Below are positions 1 through 8,020 of a DNA stretch of 46,221 nt, in pieces. The DNA lies in NCBI RefSeq assembly GCF_028550415.1, contig NZ_JAQQKX010000021.1:1-46221 (forward strand), given 5' to 3'. Below the pieces are notes generated by a model. That model did no database searches, was not told the origin of the DNA, and saw only the letters and a list, made by a program, of their open reading frames with translations. The stretch's first letter is position 1, and each line of letters opens with the position of its first letter. The DNA is from Asticcacaulis aquaticus. GTDB taxonomy: Bacteria > Pseudomonadota > Alphaproteobacteria > Caulobacterales > Caulobacteraceae. A program made the translations under genes and the position numbers.

Positions 1-106
1 TGCCGGTTGGTCCCCACCCGATCCCATTCCGAACTCGGTCGTTAAGCCTGCCAGGGCCAATGGTACTTCGTCTTAAGGCGCGGGAGAGTAGGTCGTCGCC
101 AGGTCT
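1..106 (+). rRNA. 5S ribosomal RNA, 3' part (5' end outside window)
   Basis: The first 106 bases match the conserved body and 3' part of an alphaproteobacterial 5S rRNA: the CCCGATCCCATTCCGAAC block, then GTTAAGCC, the GGGCCAATGGTACT block, and the closing GGGAGAGTAGGTCG and CCAGGTCT. The start of the molecule, including the 5' strand of the terminal helix, lies before the window. It is the last rRNA of an rRNA operon read on the plus strand and is followed 45 bases later by tRNA-fMet, the usual order in this group. The exact 3' end is estimated to within a few bases. Confidence 0.93.
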
Positions 107-151
107 ATCAAACACAAGCATCAACCCTTCAATCACATATTATCTCGATGA

Positions 152-228
<77 letters not shown>

Positions 229-250
229 TTGAGTCATGCCTCATATATCA

Positions 251-281
251 ACCGTTCGGATCATACCTGAGCGGTTTTTTT
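251..281 (+). terminator. Rho-independent terminator after tRNA-fMet
   Basis: ACCGTTC and GAGCGGT can pair around an 11-base loop (one G:U pair), followed directly by a run of seven T. It sits 22 bases after the tRNA and is the likely end of the rRNA operon transcript. Confidence 0.75.
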
Positions 282-365
282 GTGCTCGCTACCCGCAGCC
301 CCTTGCGCGCACGAAACGGTCCACCGGATCGGACCATCGCGCTCACTCGCCCTCGCCGGGCCGCA

Positions 366-462
366 CAGGCTCATAAGCCTTCCGGTCGTCAGTTCAAACG
401 CAGCCACGCCTCGCGTGGCAAGTTCGGGGAACATAGCGACCCAAATCTGGCCCCCGAACCCA
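366..462 (+). pseudogene. Broken tRNA-fMet-like copy
   Basis: This stretch repeats pieces of the tRNA-fMet at 152-228. GGCTCATAA (368-376) and the 15 bases GGTCGTCAGTTCAAA (384-398) match exactly, and TCTGGC plus CCCGaACCCA follow at 446-462 in the same order as the T-arm and acceptor end. About 47 bases are inserted between TTCAAA and TCTGGC, including a short hairpin (GCCACGCcTCGCGTGGC). I cannot find a matching 5' acceptor or D-arm upstream, so it cannot fold as a tRNA. It may be a decayed tandem duplicate or an old attachment-site scar. The order of the matching blocks makes chance unlikely. Confidence 0.6.
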
Positions 463-489
463 AAAAACTAAACAAATACAACCAAATAC

Positions 490-516
490 AGGCCTCCTCA
501 CGGAGGCCTTTTTGCG
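490..516 (+). terminator. Rho-independent terminator
   Basis: AGGCCTCC and GGAGGCCT form a perfect eight-base stem with a TCAC loop, followed by TTTTT. It lies after the broken tRNA-like copy and would stop any remaining rRNA-operon read-through before the oppositely oriented GH2 gene. Confidence 0.8.
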
Positions 517-574
517 TTCAACCCTTGGAAATATTGAGGGTTAGCGGTCACGATTAACAGCCAACCCTCGCAAT

Positions 575-3064
575 TTACGTCGTTGAAATTACGACTTGCG
601 CAGAGGTCAGCCCTGTGGCGGTCGCCGTAACCCGAATGGTCCCGCCGCTGCGGCCGCTCTGCACGATGGCCTGAGCCAGACCGTTGAACAGGTGGCGCTT
701 CGAGGCCTTGTCAGGCTCATGACTGGTGGGATTGCCGTTACCGACGCCGATAATTGCGCCCGGGCCGGTAATATCGAACGTCACCAGCTGATCGGCGCGG
801 GGCACCGGGCGCCCCTTGGCATCGAAGGCCTCGACCCGGAGAACCGCCACGTCCTGACCGTCGGCCTTAAGCGTGTTGCGGTCTGCCGTAAGCACCAGTT
901 TTACGGCGTCGCCCGCCGTTTCGCGCGTCTGTTTCAGGACGACCTTGCCGTCCTTATAGCCAAACGCCTGAATCTTGCCCGGTTGATAGACGACATCCCA
1001 TTCGAGATGGCGGTTCCTGACCACGGCCTTCTTGCCTGCCGACTTGCCATTGACGAACAGTTCGACCGCGTCGAGATTGGAGTGGACCCAGACGGGAATC
1101 GTTTCGCCTTCCTTGCCGGCCCAGTTCCAGTGCGGGAACAGGTGCAGCAGGGGCTCGGCCTTCCACCAGGCGCGGTAATAGTAATAGTTGTCTTTCGGGA
1201 AACCGCAGGTATCGAGCACGCCGAAGTGCGAGGAGATCGACGGCCAGCGGTTATAGGGTGTCGGTTCGCCGCGATAGTCGAAGCCGGTCCAGATGAAACC
1301 GCCGGCGATAAAGGCTTTTTCGTCGAACAGGGGCCAATAGGCTTCGGCGGTCGATGCCCACCACGGATGCTCGGTATCGTAGGCGCGAACATAGGATTTG
1401 GCGGCGTCGGTGACGTATTCGCCGCGGGTCGAGACGGTCGAACCGGTTTCGGAGCCGTAGATTGGAAGGTTCGGGAAGTCGGCGTGGAATTTCTCCATCT
1501 GGCCGTGGCGGTAGTTGAAGCCCAGGACGTCGACGACCGAGGTGATACCCTTACCATAGGAGTTGTCGAGCGCCGCGGTCACCGGGCGTGTCGGATCGAG
1601 GCGCTTGCACAGGGCCTTCATCGTTCGGCCGACTTCGATGCCGCGCGTCGTCCCCTGAAGCGGCTCTTCGTTGCAGATGGACCAGGCGATGACCGAAGGG
1701 TGGTTGCGGTCGCGGCGAATCATGGCGTCAAGCTGATAGAGGCCGTCTTCTGACGACGACATCTTGCGCGTTTCGTCGATGACGAGGATGCCCAGCCGGT
1801 CGCAGGCCATCAGCACTTCGGGCGTCGGAGGATTGTGCGAACAGCGATAGGCGTTTGACCCCATCTCTTTCAGCTGTTGCAAGCGCCATAGTTGCAGCGC
1901 ATCGGGGATGGCGGCGCCGACACCGGCATGGTCCTGATGGTTGTTCGTACCTTTAAGTTTTACCGGCTTCTCATTGAGTAGAAAGCCTTTTTCGGAATCG
2001 AAGCGGATATCGCGAAGGCCGAAAAAGGTGATGACCGTGTCTTCGCCGCCCTTACCATCGCCTACCGTGGTGACGAGTTTATAAAGGTGAGGGGTCTCGA
2101 TCGACCACAAGACAGGATCGGCAATTTTAAGCGTCTGACGGACGGTTAGAGTCTGGTCGGGTTCGGCGGTTCCGCCCGTGGTCTGAAACGCTGTCGGACG
2201 GTCTGTCGGGCCTATAGAAGAGGTAACGGCCAATGCTCGCGTGCCGTCAGAAGCATTCCGCACGGTTGTCTCGATCTCGACCGTACCGTCGGTTTTGCCG
2301 CGCACCCAGACGCCCCATTGCGGGATATGCACGGCATTGGTCTTCACCAGCCAGACGTGGCGATAGATGCCCGCACCTTCGTAGAACCAGCCTTCGCCCT
2401 GGGTCGCATCGACGCGCACGGTCAGGATGTTCGGCTTGTCGTCGGTGTTGATAAAGTCGGTGATGTCGACCTGAAACGAGGTATAGCCGCTCTCATGGCG
2501 CTTGAGCAGGAAGCCGTTGAAAATGACGACGCAGTCGCGGAACACCCCGTCGAACTCGATCCACAGGCGCTTCCCCTTATCGGCCGGTGATACCGGCACG
2601 ACCTTGCGGTACCAGCCGATCGATGTGTCCGGATAGTCGCGGCCCAGCGGCTTGTAGCCGTGGGCGGCCAGCATGTCTTCTTCGTCGGGTTTGCCGGTCG
2701 GGGTATAGTTCGGATTGTTGACGAAAGGCAGTTCCACGGCCCAGTCGTGCGGCAGGTCGAGCCTGCGCCAGCCGGAATCGTCGTAGTCGTGGCCGGTATT
2801 GGTGGCCACGCGGGCGCCCTGTTTGGCGTGGGTCCTGAGGTCGAGGCCGTAACCGAAATCCTTGCTCATGTCCGCCGCGTGGCCGAAATGAAAACGCCAG
2901 TCGAGGTCGAGCCTGATCCGTTCGCGCGGGCCGAGATCCGGTTGCGGGAAGGCATCGAGGACCGGGGCGCTGTTTGCGGGTTTCGCGGCCAGAGCGGGCG
3001 AGGTCGCGGCGGCCCCGGCGATGGCGGCGCTTTGCAGCAAGCGGCGGCGGTTCAGGCTGGTCAT
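575..3064 (-). CDS. Exported glycoside hydrolase family 2 beta-galactosidase
   Basis: 829 residues, probably releasing terminal beta-galactose from galacto-oligosaccharides outside the cytoplasm. The N-terminus has a twin-arginine-type signal (RRRLLQ near residue 6, hydrophobic stretch, ALA near 26). The jelly-roll sugar-binding domain spans about 90-245, an Ig-like domain 246-350 and the TIM barrel 351-640. The acid/base is E466 in WSICNEEP and the nucleophile E539 in YGSET, both present. The C-terminal part (about 650-829) has further Ig-like domains, as in large Bacteroidetes and Caulobacter GH2 enzymes. A good ribosome site (GGGGAGA) precedes the ATG. It is the last gene of the galactan locus, beyond a terminator, and I see no copy of the shared ECF-type promoter before it. 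Family assignment is secure; galactosidase rather than another GH2 activity is inferred from the GH53 gene in the same locus. Confidence 0.88.
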   Translation of the reverse strand: MTSLNRRRLLQSAAIAGAAATSPALAAKPANSAPVLDAFPQPDLGPRERIRLDLDWRFHFGHAADMSKDFGYGLDLRTHAKQGARVATNTGHDYDDSGWRRLDLPHDWAVELPFVNNPNYTPTGKPDEEDMLAAHGYKPLGRDYPDTSIGWYRKVVPVSPADKGKRLWIEFDGVFRDCVVIFNGFLLKRHESGYTSFQVDITDFINTDDKPNILTVRVDATQGEGWFYEGAGIYRHVWLVKTNAVHIPQWGVWVRGKTDGTVEIETTVRNASDGTRALAVTSSIGPTDRPTAFQTTGGTAEPDQTLTVRQTLKIADPVLWSIETPHLYKLVTTVGDGKGGEDTVITFFGLRDIRFDSEKGFLLNEKPVKLKGTNNHQDHAGVGAAIPDALQLWRLQQLKEMGSNAYRCSHNPPTPEVLMACDRLGILVIDETRKMSSSEDGLYQLDAMIRRDRNHPSVIAWSICNEEPLQGTTRGIEVGRTMKALCKRLDPTRPVTAALDNSYGKGITSVVDVLGFNYRHGQMEKFHADFPNLPIYGSETGSTVSTRGEYVTDAAKSYVRAYDTEHPWWASTAEAYWPLFDEKAFIAGGFIWTGFDYRGEPTPYNRWPSISSHFGVLDTCGFPKDNYYYYRAWWKAEPLLHLFPHWNWAGKEGETIPVWVHSNLDAVELFVNGKSAGKKAVVRNRHLEWDVVYQPGKIQAFGYKDGKVVLKQTRETAGDAVKLVLTADRNTLKADGQDVAVLRVEAFDAKGRPVPRADQLVTFDITGPGAIIGVGNGNPTSHEPDKASKRHLFNGLAQAIVQSGRSGGTIRVTATATGLTSAQVVISTT

Positions 3065-3100
3065 GGCAAATCTCCCCGTAATTTTATTACAATTATCTTA

Positions 3101-3140
3101 CAAATAAAGGGGCCGGGTCTTCAAGTGAAAACCCGGCCCC
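3101..3140 (-). terminator. Terminator between TonB receptor and GH2 gene
   Basis: GGGGCCGGGT (3109-3118) and ACCCGGCCCC (3131-3140) form a perfect ten-base stem with a 12-base loop. On the minus strand it is followed by TTTATTTG. It lies just after the receptor stop codon, so GH2 expression depends on read-through or on its own promoter. A 14-base palindrome, CGATTGCGCAATCG (3143-3156), sits between the receptor stop and this hairpin. Confidence 0.85.
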
Positions 3141-3157
3141 GGCGATTGCGCAATCGA

Positions 3158-6085
3158 TTAAAATTTGACGGTGACGTCGAGCAGGAAGCGACGGCCGAAA
3201 TAGTTGATGTCGCCGACGCGATGCGCCTTGTAATCCGTATAGACCTTCATCGGCGTATCGAGGAGATTACCGGCCTGAAAGCGGACGCCGACATGCGAAT
3301 TGATGGTGTAGCCAGCGGAGAAATCCAGCGTCGTTTCCGGCAGGACGCGAACCAGATTGGTCGAATCCCAGCCGAGGATGGCCGTATATTCCGAATGATA
3401 CTTGGCCCCCAGACGCGCTTCGAATTTCGCATCCGCGTACCACAGGTCGAGGATGGCCGTGGAATCCGCCACGCCGTTCATCGGTAGCGGGTTGCCTGTC
3501 GGGACCATTTCCTTGATGTCGGAATTGACCAGGGCGAGGTTCGAATAGATACCGAACTTGTCGAGCCAGGCCACGTCGGGGAGGATGGCGCTGAAGGGCG
3601 TCTGGAAGGTGAATTCGACGCCCGAGATATAGCCCGTGCCCGTGCCGTTGACCGGCGAGGTCAGGACGTAGGGACGCCCCATGATCGTTTCGGACCGTTG
3701 ATTGTAGCCGACATAGTTTTTGACGTTCTTGTAGTAACCGGCCACCGCGAACAGGGCGTCCGGATTGAAATAGTATTCGTAGGAGATATCGAGCTGGTCG
3801 GCTTCGAACGGCTTGAGGTACGGATTGCCCGCCGACCCGGTATAGGGGGCGACCGGCGACAGGCTGCGATTGGCCTTGAGCTCGTTCATGGGGGCGCGCG
3901 AAATGACCCGGGCGATGCCCAGCTTTAGGAACGCGTTGTCGAACAGTTCGAGCCGCGCCGAGGCCGAGGGCAGGACCTTGGTATAGGTCACGCCGCCCGC
4001 CGCCGTGGTCACGACCAGCGGATAATCGGTCCAGCTGCCGTCCGGGTTCTGGAACCAGCCGCCGCCCGACCGCGATTCCCCGGCGCTCTGGCTATCGACA
4101 TCGACGACGCGCAGGCCGACATTGCCGGTGAGGGGCATTTCGCCGAAGGTGCTTTCGAAATTGGCCTGAACATAGGCCTCGAAGACCTTTTCACTGACGT
4201 CGGAATTGAACGCCAGCGCGTCGGGGTCGGGATTGACGGCATTGGCGCCGTAAGCGGTTTTCAGCAGGGTGTCGAAATTGCCGTTCAGCATGACCGGCAG
4301 GTCGAAATTCTTGAATTTATAGGCGGTCAGAGACGATCCGGCGATGGTGACGGACAGCGGGGCTGGATATTGGCCGTAGCCGGTGGCTTCGCGCTTGGTG
4401 CGGTCGGCATAGCGCGCGCCGAACAGGACCGAGGTCCAGAAATCGCCGCTCATCTCGCGGCGGAAATCGAGCTGTCCGGCGGTCAGTTCGTCCTTGACGC
4501 GACCGGGGGTTGCCTCGCCGAACTCCGGCGTGAAACTGGCCGTATTGGGCTGCTGCGACACCCGGATCGACGGGTCTTCGGTCAGGAGCCAGGTCATGCT
4601 TTCGGGGTAGGTGTTCATCTGGACCGAGCGCCAGAGATTGCTGCGTTCAGCACCGGAATAGGACAGGTCCGCGGTGACGGTCCATTTATCGTAGGTCCAT
4701 TTGCCGTTGAGGCCGGTGACCAGCAGGGACTTGTCTTCTTCGTAGCGGGCGATGACGGCGGTAATTTCCGACCATGCGGTCGTCGCACCGATCAGGTCGC
4801 CATTGACGATGACCGGGTTCTTGTAGCTGCCGACATTGCCGCCGTCCCAGTTGCCCCAGTTATTGCCGCCGTACCAGGCCTGATTCTGGTCTTCCTGAAT
4901 CTTGTACTTCGAATAGAGCAGATCGTAGGCCAGTTCGAAATTTGCATTGGGGCGGTACTGCAGGCCCAGAGACGCCGAATAGCGGTTGGAATCGAGGTAC
5001 TTGGCTTCGGCACCCGCGCCCCACGGCGTCGGCACGTCCGGGCCGTTCGCGACGATGGGACCGGTATTGTTGCCCGGGCGCAGCTTGTCGTCGTTGAAGC
5101 CCCAGCCGCGGAAGGTCTCGTAACCGTTCTTCTGGTTCTGACCGGTCAGGCCGACGACGAAGGCGAAGCTGTCATTGACCTTTTTCACCCATGAGCCCGA
5201 GGCGCGCCAGCCGGTGCCGTCATAGCCGGGGAAGGCGGACCCGCCGTCGTAATTGACCACGCCGGCGCGGGCGACGAATTCAGGACCGGAATAGGCCAGC
5301 GGCCGGATGGTCTGGATGTCGACCGTGCCGGAAATGCCGCCGGACAGAAGACGCGCTTCGGAAGACTTGTAAACGGCGGCCCCGGATACGACTTCCGACG
5401 GGTAGATTTCCCAGCGCACATTGCGGTCGGGTTCGGAGGTGGCCACTTCGCGGCCATTGACGGTGCCCAGCACCATGCGCGGACCGATGCCGCGGATCGA
5501 GGCCTGACTGTCATTGCCGCGGTCGCGCGACGTATTGACGCCGGGCAGGCGCGCCAGGGATTCGGCGATCGTCACGTCGGGCAGGACGCCGATTTCCTTG
5601 GCCGAGATGAATTCGGCCACGCCGGGATTGATCCGTTTCTGGTCGATGGCGTCGCGCATCGACTTGCGCAGGCCCACCACGACGACTTCTTCGGGTTCAT
5701 CCGACTTTGCGGCTTCAGCCTGAGCGGTGTCGGCGCCTTTTTCCACGCTCACCGCCGACGCCTTTACCAGCACGGCCGTGCGTCCGTCGTTGGATTTCAC
5801 CGTCAGGCCGGTGCCCGCGATCAGCGTATCGAGCGCCTTGCCGACCGGCAGATTGCCTTCGACCGGGTTGGTGCGCACCCCGTCGAGATCGGCGGCGGTC
5901 GCCAGAATCTGCAGGCCCGACTGCCTGGCGAAGGCCTGTACAGCCTTGGCAGCCGGTTGTTCGGGGATGGAGAAGGGTTTCATAGCCTGAGCATAGGCCG
6001 ACGGGGCGACGCAGGCCGTGGCGAGCGCGGTCATCAGGGCCGCTCTGGAAAGCCCGGACAGATGGTGCATGATGGTGTTTCCCAT
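3158..6085 (-). CDS. TonB-dependent receptor with STN signalling domain (predicted galacto-oligosaccharide transducer)
   Basis: 975 residues. An outer-membrane beta-barrel that imports its ligand using TonB energy and also signals to a FecR/FecI pair. A signal peptide ends near residue 32 (AYA). The secretin/TonB short N-terminal (STN) domain spans about 36-108, a TonB box (EEVVVVG) lies at 132-138, a plug domain follows from about 145 (IAESLARLPGVNTSRDRG), and the rest is a barrel ending in Phe. The STN domain is the hallmark of FecA-type transducers and fits the adjacent fecR and fecI genes. Context with GH53 and GH2 enzymes suggests that galactan fragments, not iron, are the ligand; this is inference. 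Met6 is an alternative start. Transcription is predicted from the ECF-type promoter at 6179-6225. Confidence 0.9.
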   Translation of the reverse strand: MGNTIMHHLSGLSRAALMTALATACVAPSAYAQAMKPFSIPEQPAAKAVQAFARQSGLQILATAADLDGVRTNPVEGNLPVGKALDTLIAGTGLTVKSNDGRTAVLVKASAVSVEKGADTAQAEAAKSDEPEEVVVVGLRKSMRDAIDQKRINPGVAEFISAKEIGVLPDVTIAESLARLPGVNTSRDRGNDSQASIRGIGPRMVLGTVNGREVATSEPDRNVRWEIYPSEVVSGAAVYKSSEARLLSGGISGTVDIQTIRPLAYSGPEFVARAGVVNYDGGSAFPGYDGTGWRASGSWVKKVNDSFAFVVGLTGQNQKNGYETFRGWGFNDDKLRPGNNTGPIVANGPDVPTPWGAGAEAKYLDSNRYSASLGLQYRPNANFELAYDLLYSKYKIQEDQNQAWYGGNNWGNWDGGNVGSYKNPVIVNGDLIGATTAWSEITAVIARYEEDKSLLVTGLNGKWTYDKWTVTADLSYSGAERSNLWRSVQMNTYPESMTWLLTEDPSIRVSQQPNTASFTPEFGEATPGRVKDELTAGQLDFRREMSGDFWTSVLFGARYADRTKREATGYGQYPAPLSVTIAGSSLTAYKFKNFDLPVMLNGNFDTLLKTAYGANAVNPDPDALAFNSDVSEKVFEAYVQANFESTFGEMPLTGNVGLRVVDVDSQSAGESRSGGGWFQNPDGSWTDYPLVVTTAAGGVTYTKVLPSASARLELFDNAFLKLGIARVISRAPMNELKANRSLSPVAPYTGSAGNPYLKPFEADQLDISYEYYFNPDALFAVAGYYKNVKNYVGYNQRSETIMGRPYVLTSPVNGTGTGYISGVEFTFQTPFSAILPDVAWLDKFGIYSNLALVNSDIKEMVPTGNPLPMNGVADSTAILDLWYADAKFEARLGAKYHSEYTAILGWDSTNLVRVLPETTLDFSAGYTINSHVGVRFQAGNLLDTPMKVYTDYKAHRVGDINYFGRRFLLDVTVKF

Positions 6086-6178
6086 TTTTATATGTGGCCT
6101 CCACCGGTTAAGCGGGCGGAAGCGGTTATTGGATGAAGCGCGGCGTCAAAAACGCCGTTCTTCGTCCCTCCCGATGTC

Positions 6179-6225
6179 TAAGATGAAGCGGCGCGGGATT
6201 TCCGCCGGGAATGTCGGGAATTTTT
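6179..6225 (-). promoter_or_regulatory. Predicted ECF-sigma promoter of the TonB receptor
   Basis: Read on the minus strand: AAAAAT (6225-6220), then CCCGGCGGAAAT (6209-6198, -35 type), 12 bases, then CATCTTA (6185-6179, -10 type). The same elements at identical spacing stand before the sigma gene (7853-7899), and the -35/-10 part stands before the GH53 gene (9403-9432). GGAAAT resembles the -35 of known FecI promoters. The leader to the receptor ATG would be about 85 bases. Confidence 0.75.
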
Positions 6226-6253
6226 CGGCGCGGCGGGCGCGAACCGTAGCCGG

Positions 6254-7264
6254 TTACCCGATCACGATGCGGTCGCCATCGACGGTCACGGGCACATTGA
6301 GCGCGCCGTGTACGGCACGGGCAAAGGTTTCCGGCTGATCGGCGCGGAACCAGCCGACCAGCTTCTCCGCGTTCAGCGCCGGGTCGGCGACGACGATCTT
6401 CTGAGCGTTATAGCGGTTGAATTCGGCCACCGCGCTTTGCAGGGTGTCGTTGTCGAAAGCGATCTGCCCGTCGCGCCAGGCCAGCGCCCGGTCCACGGCT
6501 TCGGGCCGGTACTCGGCCTCTACGGGCGCGGGGGCATAGGGCACGAAGGCGCGGCTGCCAGCGGTCAGACGCGCGGGCCGGTCGGGGATTTTGTGGTTCC
6601 ATACCTCAACGACGCCCTCGGAGACCAGCACCACGGCCCCCGTCGCCAGTTTCCGGACGCTGAAGGCCGTGCCGACCGCCCTGACGCGCACGGTGTCGGC
6701 CGCCACGACGAAGGGACGGGCCTTGTCCTTGGCGACTTCGAACCACGCTTCGCCGCGCACCAGCCGCACGTCGCGCCGGTCGGGCTTGAGGCTGACCTCG
6801 ATGCGGCTGTCGGTATTGACGCTGGCGACGCTCTTGTCTTTCAGGGGCACCTTGCGCAGTTCACCGACTTCGGTCTCCAGATCGACGCGGTCCCTGACGG
6901 CTGCGGCCAGAACGAAGGCCGCCGTCAGCGAGGCCGCGACCGCACCGCCACCCATGACGCTCAGGAGGCCGCGACGGGTGGGCCGTGCGGCCGCCGTCAG
7001 GGGCACGACAAAAGCGTCCGGGGCGGTGTCAGGTACGGATTCGGCGTCAAAAGGGGGCGGCGATATCTCCGCAGCGTCGATCCCGGCCCCCATGACGCTG
7101 GCGCGATCCATCATCGCCCAGGCGGCCTGCGCCCGAAAAAACGCGCCCTGATGCCGCGTGTCGGCGCTCAGCCAGGCATCGAGCCGCGCCTGCAGATCGG
7201 CGTCCCAGACGCCGGAGGCCTGCGTGGCCACCCAGCGAACCGCAATGTCGTCAATGGCGGACAT
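6254..7264 (-). CDS. FecR-type anti-sigma factor / transmembrane signal transducer
   Basis: 336 residues from the ATG at 7264. An inner-membrane protein that holds the ECF sigma factor inactive until the STN-type receptor reports ligand. The N-terminal cytoplasmic domain (DUF4880 type, about 3-50) has the usual W-x8-W spacing (LDAWLSAD), one membrane segment lies at about 100-122 (LLSVMGGGAVAASL), the FecR domain spans about 125-230 (VRLVRGEAWFEVAKD, VRAVGTAFSVR), and a C-terminal DUF4974/STN-like module about 265-336 probably contacts the receptor. This start overlaps the end of the sigma gene by 14 bases, which is typical translational coupling. A longer frame up to 7318 exists but would run deep into the sigma gene. 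The 168-base gap to the receptor carries that gene's own promoter. Confidence 0.88.
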   Translation of the reverse strand: MSAIDDIAVRWVATQASGVWDADLQARLDAWLSADTRHQGAFFRAQAAWAMMDRASVMGAGIDAAEISPPPFDAESVPDTAPDAFVVPLTAAARPTRRGLLSVMGGGAVAASLTAAFVLAAAVRDRVDLETEVGELRKVPLKDKSVASVNTDSRIEVSLKPDRRDVRLVRGEAWFEVAKDKARPFVVAADTVRVRAVGTAFSVRKLATGAVVLVSEGVVEVWNHKIPDRPARLTAGSRAFVPYAPAPVEAEYRPEAVDRALAWRDGQIAFDNDTLQSAVAEFNRYNAQKIVVADPALNAEKLVGWFRADQPETFARAVHGALNVPVTVDGDRIVIG

Positions 7265-7820
7265 GCTGGACCTTTTCGGCGACCGGCAGGCTTCGGGGCT
7301 GGCCGTCGCCTTCGGCAATGCGTTTGAGGATCAGCGACAAGCCCTTGGCCGTTTCCTTTTCGACGATGTTTTCGCTGACCGACAGGCGTTGCGCCGTCTC
7401 GGCCTGCGACAGACCATGTACCTTGCGCAGTTCGAACACGGCGCGGCAGCGGGCCGGGAGCGCTTCGATAAAGCCCATGACGCGCGACAGTTCGCGCCGC
7501 GCCGAAACGGCACGTTCGGGCGAGGGCGTCAGGTCGGCGCTGCCCAGTTCGTCAATATTCTGCACGGTGGTGATCGACACGACGCGGTTTTTCCTGATCT
7601 GCTCCAGCATGATATTGCGCGCCGTCCGGTACATATAGGCGCGCGGATCTTCGATATGGTCGAAACCCGTCTGACGCAGCAGGCGGTAATAGACCTCCTG
7701 CACCAGATCGTCGCGTTCCGATGGTGTGAGCCCCGCCCGCGCCAGCCAGTGGCGCAGACCGGCTTCATGCGGCAGGATGTGGGTGCCGATGAAGGCCAGA
7801 TGTTCGGCGGGCGCGGTCAT
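7251..7820 (-). CDS. FecI-type ECF sigma factor
   Basis: 189 residues from the ATG at 7820. An RNA-polymerase sigma factor of the extracytoplasmic-function class, predicted to switch on the galactan locus. Region 2 is at about 34-76 (DDLVQEVYYRLL, AYMYRTARNIMLEQIR) and region 4 at about 119-163 (LPARCRAVFELRKVHGLSQAETAQRLSVS). A GTG at 7862 would give 14 more residues, but it lies upstream of the predicted -10 element (7859-7853), so the ATG is the better start. It is followed by fecR in an overlapping arrangement and is probably autoregulated, because its promoter carries the same motif as the receptor and GH53 promoters. Confidence 0.88.
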   Translation of the reverse strand: MTAPAEHLAFIGTHILPHEAGLRHWLARAGLTPSERDDLVQEVYYRLLRQTGFDHIEDPRAYMYRTARNIMLEQIRKNRVVSITTVQNIDELGSADLTPSPERAVSARRELSRVMGFIEALPARCRAVFELRKVHGLSQAETAQRLSVSENIVEKETAKGLSLILKRIAEGDGQPRSLPVAEKVQHVRH

Positions 7821-7852
7821 CGTCCACGCACCCCGATCGGGTCTCTGCGGTA

Positions 7853-7899
7853 TAGGATGCACGGGCGCGAGATTTCCGCCGGGTCAACCGGATATTTTT
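7853..7899 (-). promoter_or_regulatory. Predicted ECF-sigma promoter of the sigma gene (autoregulation)
   Basis: Minus strand: AAAAAT (7899-7894), CCCGGCGGAAAT (7883-7872), 12 bases, CATCCTA (7859-7853). Every spacing equals that of the receptor promoter. The predicted transcript start would fall a few bases before the ATG at 7820. Confidence 0.75.
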
Positions 7900-7920
7900 T
7901 ACTGAGCATGTACGCACTCC

Positions 7921-7958
7921 CTGAGACTGCCCGTCTTTTTGGCGCGGACATGTCTCAG
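7921..7958. promoter_or_regulatory. Inverted repeat between GH53 and the sigma gene
   Basis: CTGAGAC (7921-7927) and GTCTCAG (7952-7958) form a perfect seven-base inverted repeat with a 24-base loop, in the 200-base gap between the GH53 stop and the sigma gene. It could be a weak transcript-end hairpin for the GH53 mRNA or an operator upstream of the sigma promoter. No T-run follows, so a simple terminator is doubtful. Confidence 0.35.
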
Positions 7959-8020
7959 CCAGTGAAACACGGAACACTCTCTCTGGCCAGATATATTGTA
8001 TGATAAAAAGTGGCGTGTGA

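Noticed and set aside
575-3064. Operon membership of GH2 with the TonB receptor under the ECF promoter
   Set aside because: A strong terminator stands between them and no ECF motif precedes GH2, so co-transcription is not claimed.
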